Below the pieces are notes generated by a model. That model made no database searches, was not told the DNA's origin, and was given only the letters and a program-made list of their open reading frames with translations. A stretch of DNA of 7,302 nt, taken from Myxococcales bacterium. Lineage in GTDB: Bacteria; Myxococcota; Polyangia; Fen-1088. Location of the stretch: the NCBI GenBank assembly GCA_003153875.1, contig PMBY01000244.1, positions 1 through 7,302 on the forward strand. Direction: 5' to 3'. A program made the translations under genes and the position numbers. This document shows, one piece after another, positions 4,253 to 7,302 of the stretch. Every line of letters begins with the position of its first letter. Position 1 is the stretch's first letter.

Positions 4253-6265
4253 TCACGGATGCACGGCCACACCGTCGCCAGCCGCGTGTGATTCGATCAG
4301 TTCCAGCAACTCGGCCACCTGGAACGGCTTGTGGATACAAGCCACGCCCGGGCTCTCCAGGAATCGCCGCGCCTCCGGCGAGCAAGCCCCACCGGTGATG
4401 AAGATGAACCGCTGGGCCAGCTCGGGCCAGCGCTGCCTGACCGTCTCGTACAGTTCGGAACCCGACATCTCGGGCATCTGCAGGTCGCACAACACCACGT
4501 CGAAGGCGCGATCCTGGCCGAAAATGCGCAGCGCCTCCTTGGCTCCCAGCGTGGTTTCCACGTCATGGTGGCTGAGCAACATGCGGCGGTACGCCTTGAG
4601 CAACAGCGCCTCGTCGTCCACGGCCAGCAGGCGCCGACGCTGCACCGCCTTGTGCGAGGGCACGGTCTTGGGTCGCGTCACCGCGCCCGCGCCCGCAGCG
4701 GGCAGCCGCACGCGAAACAGAGCCCCGCGGCCCGGTACGCTCTCCACGGTCAACTCGCCGCCCGCGGAGGACACGATGTCGCGCGAGATGGACAGCCCCA
4801 GTCCGGTACCCACGCCCGGCGGCTTGGTGGTGAAGAACGACTCGAAGATGCGCGGCAGAACCTCGACCGGGATGCCCGGGCCGTTGTCTTCCACCTCGAT
4901 CACCACGTGGTCTCCATCGTCGTAGCTGCGCACATAGAGCCGGTTGCGCTTGGGATTCCCTGCGGCCAGGGCGTGCGCGGCATTCATGATCAGGTTGAGA
5001 AACACCTGCCCGAGCCGGGCGGCGCTGGCGCGCACCCCCCTGGTCGCACGCAGATCTCTTTCCACCTGTGCGCGGTAGCGGAGTTCGCTACGCAACATGC
5101 TGAGCGCCGAATCGACAGCGGAGTTCGCGTCGGTCAGCAGAGTGGCGTCCTCGTCCAGGCGCGAGAAGGCGCGCAAGTCGCGCACGATGCGATGGATGCG
5201 GGCCATGCCCTCTTTCGACTCCTGCACGATGTTCATGGCCTCGAAGCGGAAGTCGCTCGACCCCGGTTTGGGCGCGCCCTTGAGATCAGACTTCGCCTTG
5301 CCGTCCGATGATTGCAAGAGTTCGGCAAGCGCCTCTAGGTTGGCCAGCACGAACGACGCCGGGTTGTTGATCTCGTGAGCCACCCCGGCGGCCAGCATGC
5401 CGATGGAGGCCAGCTTCTCCGACTGCAAGCGCCTCACCTCGCGGTCGCGATCTTCAGTTACATCGCGCACGTAGAGCAGAACCCGCCGCCCCGACGCGGG
5501 ATAGGCACGACCCTCAAACTGGCGCCCCCGCAGGGAAAAAGTCCTGTTCAGTGTTACGTTGGCCTTGGCGGCGTCGCGAGCCAGGACAGCCAGCCTCTCG
5601 CGCATGGCCGGATCCGTCCCCGACTCGGCGGGGCTTCCGGAAAACAGGCGTTCGCCCGACGCCAGGCGAGCGGTGTCCGACTGGCCTCGCATGCGACGGA
5701 GGGCGTTGTTCTCGATCTGCACACGACCTGATGCATCGAGGAGCAGGAGGCCATCCTCGATGACGTTGAAGGTGTCGCGAAGCGCGTCGCGTTCGGCACG
5801 CAACTCACCCGCCAGCTCCTCCAGTTGGTGGGTCCGTTCCACGACCTTGCCCGCCAGCTCGATGTTGTGGCGACGAACCTCATCAGCGAGCGCTTTCGAG
5901 TGCAGAACCGATCCCACGCGCGCCAGCAACTCCAGCGGCTCGATGGGCTGTACGATGAAATCCGCGGCGCCCAAGTCCAACCCACGCAAGCGGTTTTCCA
6001 CGGGGCTCTGCGCAGTCGCCAGAAGAACGACGGGGACAGCCGCCGTCTTGTCATTGGCGCGAATGCGCCGACACAACTCGAATCCGTCCATTCCCTGGAT
6101 GCTGGTGCGCGCCAGTACCAGGTCCACGCCGCCTTCTTCCACCAAGCGCAAAGCCACGACCCCGTCAGGTGCCTCCACCAGCTTGTGCGAACTCAGCGAT
6201 CTGATCGCGTCCTGGACCGCGGCGCGGTTCTCACTGTCGTCGACAACTACAAGAATGCACGCCAT
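4253..6265 (-). CDS. Soluble hybrid histidine kinase, REC-PAS-HisKA-HATPase-REC, with degenerate N-terminal receiver
   Basis: A 670-residue cytoplasmic signalling kinase with no membrane segments. Order: receiver (3-122), coiled coil (about 123-163), PAS-like domain (163-272), HisKA with phospho-acceptor His297 in AGVAHEINNP, HATPase (about 415-523) with N box around Asn428, DNGPGI (460-465), FESFFTTK and GTGLGL (486-491), then a linker and C-terminal receiver (545-664). The kinase core resembles the HPK4/DctB-like group. The C-terminal receiver is complete: Asp550/Asp551, phospho-acceptor Asp594 in CDLQMPEMSG, Thr624 and Lys646. The N-terminal one keeps Asp9/Asp10 and Thr84, but has Arg53 at the phospho-acceptor position (DLVLARTSIQGMDG) and Gln106 instead of Lys, so it should not be phosphorylated. 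ATG 6265 is supported by AGGA six bases upstream. A partner regulator or output protein is not in the window. satP follows downstream and a MerR-TPR gene diverges upstream. Confidence 0.93.
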   Translation of the reverse strand: MACILVVVDDSENRAAVQDAIRSLSSHKLVEAPDGVVALRLVEEGGVDLVLARTSIQGMDGFELCRRIRANDKTAAVPVVLLATAQSPVENRLRGLDLGAADFIVQPIEPLELLARVGSVLHSKALADEVRRHNIELAGKVVERTHQLEELAGELRAERDALRDTFNVIEDGLLLLDASGRVQIENNALRRMRGQSDTARLASGERLFSGSPAESGTDPAMRERLAVLARDAAKANVTLNRTFSLRGRQFEGRAYPASGRRVLLYVRDVTEDRDREVRRLQSEKLASIGMLAAGVAHEINNPASFVLANLEALAELLQSSDGKAKSDLKGAPKPGSSDFRFEAMNIVQESKEGMARIHRIVRDLRAFSRLDEDATLLTDANSAVDSALSMLRSELRYRAQVERDLRATRGVRASAARLGQVFLNLIMNAAHALAAGNPKRNRLYVRSYDDGDHVVIEVEDNGPGIPVEVLPRIFESFFTTKPPGVGTGLGLSISRDIVSSAGGELTVESVPGRGALFRVRLPAAGAGAVTRPKTVPSHKAVQRRRLLAVDDEALLLKAYRRMLLSHHDVETTLGAKEALRIFGQDRAFDVVLCDLQMPEMSGSELYETVRQRWPELAQRFIFITGGACSPEARRFLESPGVACIHKPFQVAELLELIESHAAGDGVAVHP

Positions 6266-6414
6266 CGTCCGTCCTATCCCCTACGCCCCGCCCTCAGATT
6301 CGATCCAGCCTGGACGCGTGGAAGATGCAGGAATCCCCAAGCGCGATCTGCGATACCGCCGCGCTGGTCCGGAGGCTGCACCTGATCGGTTGCTCATGGA
6401 GCGGTTCGACTGGC

Positions 6415-6444
6415 ATTATCCGCCGGCACCCCACACCATTTCAA
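6415..6444 (-). promoter_or_regulatory. Sigma-70-like promoter for the hybrid kinase gene
   Basis: On the - strand TTGAAA (6444-6439) and GATAAT (6420-6415) are separated by 18 bases; each box matches its consensus at five of six positions. Transcription would start near 6408, giving a leader of about 140 bases before ATG 6265. The spacer contains one arm (6426-6434) of a 9-bp inverted repeat, a position where MerR-type regulators are known to act. The AT-rich boxes stand out from GC-rich surroundings. Confidence 0.6.
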
Positions 6445-6478
6445 GTTCGCTGCGATGATGTGGGTCAGCGTGGGGTGC
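6426..6478. promoter_or_regulatory. Inverted repeat, possible operator between kinase and MerR-TPR genes
   Basis: GCACCCCAC (6426-6434) and its exact reverse complement GTGGGGTGC (6470-6478) are separated by 35 bases. The left arm sits between the -35 and -10 of the kinase promoter, and the right arm lies about 50 bases before the MerR-TPR start. The 44-bp centre-to-centre distance is near four helical turns, which would suit two bound dimers or a loop. Binding by the adjacent MerR-TPR protein is inference. Confidence 0.4.
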
Positions 6479-6529
6479 AGTAGGCAGACGCAACCGCAAC
6501 CTGACAAGCGTTGTATAGTCCCGCCTGCG

Positions 6530-7302
6530 ATGTACTCGGCTCGGGCGGTGGCAGCCGTTCTCGGCATGAGCGTGGCCCGTCTGCGCTCGTACCTGCGTGC
6601 AGGCATCGTCACCCCGACCCGCAACCAGAAGGGCGAGATGCGCTTCTCATTCGATGATCTGGTTCTTCTGCGCAAAGCCGAAGGCCTGGTCGAGCAGCGC
6701 ATCCCGGCTCGCCGTGTGCGCGACGCCATCAAGAAAATACGCGACGGCCTTCCCGCCGGCGCCTCGGTCCAACGGATCGCGCTGTCCGGGGAAGGACAGC
6801 GCGTGATAGCAGACGACGGACATCGCCGCTGGCACCCGGAATCGGGCCAGACCATGTTCGACTTCAAGAAGCCATCGCCTGACCAGGGCGGTGGCACGGT
6901 AACCTCGCTGGCAAACGCACGCGCGAGCGCAAACCCCGTCGTGGACCAAGAGTCGCCGCTCACCGCGCGCGACCTCTACAAACGCGGTTGCTTGCTGGAA
7001 ACCACGTCACCCGAAGAAGCCTGTGATGCCTACCGGGCGGCGCTGGAACTGGAGCCCGAGTTCGCGGACGCCCATGTGAACCTGGGCCGCCTGCTGCACG
7101 AGGTGGGCGACGTCTACGCAGCCTTGGTGCACTATCGGGCGGCGCTCTCGCTGCGCCCGGGCGACACCACCGCGGCCTTCAACGTCGGAGTGGCCCTGGA
7201 GGACCTGGGCGCTACCGTCGACGCCATCACCGCCTATCGACGCGCGCTGGAATGCGAGCCGCGCAACCCCGACGCGCACTACAATCTGGCGCGCCTCCTG
7301 GA
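6530..7302 (+). CDS. MerR-type DNA-binding domain fused to TPRs (3' end outside window)
   Basis: 257 codons are visible and the frame is open at the right edge. Residues 1-70 are a MerR-like winged helix (YSARAVAAVLGMSVARLRSYLRAGIVTP, then RFSFDDLVLLRKAEGLV and RIPARRVRDAIKKI). Residues 78-112 form a small region ending RRWHPESGQTMFDF, typical as I recall of this MerR-TPR group. After a linker, tetratricopeptide repeats run from about 146, e.g. AYRAALELEP, NLGRLLHEVGD, HYRAALSLRPGD, NVGVALEDLG and AYRRALECEP; just over three repeats are seen. Likely a transcription regulator whose TPRs bind a partner protein rather than a metal or drug. ATG 6530 fits the usual MerR N-terminus; the upstream in-frame GTG 6470 would add an unlikely extension. 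There is no clear Shine-Dalgarno. TATAGT at 6514-6519 could be a -10 giving a nearly leaderless mRNA, but no -35 matches. It is divergent from the hybrid kinase. Confidence 0.88.
   Translation, partial: MYSARAVAAVLGMSVARLRSYLRAGIVTPTRNQKGEMRFSFDDLVLLRKAEGLVEQRIPARRVRDAIKKIRDGLPAGASVQRIALSGEGQRVIADDGHRRWHPESGQTMFDFKKPSPDQGGGTVTSLANARASANPVVDQESPLTARDLYKRGCLLETTSPEEACDAYRAALELEPEFADAHVNLGRLLHEVGDVYAALVHYRAALSLRPGDTTAAFNVGVALEDLGATVDAITAYRRALECEPRNPDAHYNLARLL

Noticed and set aside
4331..5311. 326-codon + strand frame antisense to the kinase
   Set aside because: It is a shadow of the HisKA/HATPase/REC coding region; composition is His/Arg/Gly-rich without motifs.
6501..6519. CTGACA and TATAGT as a promoter pair for the MerR-TPR gene
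   Set aside because: Only 7 bases separate them, far too short for a sigma-70 promoter.

Overview
The window is GC-rich, tightly packed bacterial DNA. It most resembles a predatory or soil-type Myxococcota genome (Polyangia or Myxococcia, the former delta-proteobacteria). This placement is inferred from gene content: a fibro-slime protein ending in 'CGDG...GEDCDDG' Cys repeats, a lipoprotein with a long Gly/Ala/Ser/Thr linker, a large soluble hybrid histidine kinase, and a MerR-type DNA-binding head fused to TPRs. No rRNA, tRNA, CRISPR array, transposase or phage gene was seen.

Left part (1-1884): the 3' part of a secreted fibro-slime-domain protein (+) runs tail to tail into a cysteine-rich lipoprotein gene (-). 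Their TAG stops share the palindrome CTAG. The lipoprotein's C-terminal half is an array of about eight 21-residue cysteine repeats. Three 42-residue super-repeats within it have identical Cys spacing. This is the least familiar protein in the window.

Centre (1885-3243): a two-gene operon (+) encodes a membrane-anchored or exported ComEC/Rec2-type metallo-beta-lactamase-fold hydrolase and a small DUF3006 protein. They are coupled by an ATGA stop/start overlap with a perfect Shine-Dalgarno inside the first gene. Two hairpins and a short direct repeat fill the 123-bp convergent gap that follows.

Right-centre (3367-6265): two genes on the - strand. Upstream is a soluble hybrid kinase with order REC-coiled coil-PAS-HisKA-HATPase-REC. 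Its N-terminal receiver has lost the phospho-acceptor Asp (Arg53) and the conserved Lys (Gln106), while its C-terminal receiver is intact. Downstream, after a 301-bp gap with a G-quadruplex-type tract, lies satP, an acetate/succinate transporter of the GPR1/FUN34/YaaH family.

Right edge (6266-7302): a divergent intergenic region holds a good sigma-70-like promoter for the kinase (TTGAAA-N18-GATAAT). A 9-bp inverted repeat has one arm in that promoter's spacer and the other beside the divergent gene. That gene encodes a MerR-type winged helix fused to TPRs and runs off the right edge. A plausible but unproven reading is that the MerR-TPR protein controls the kinase and itself through this inverted repeat.
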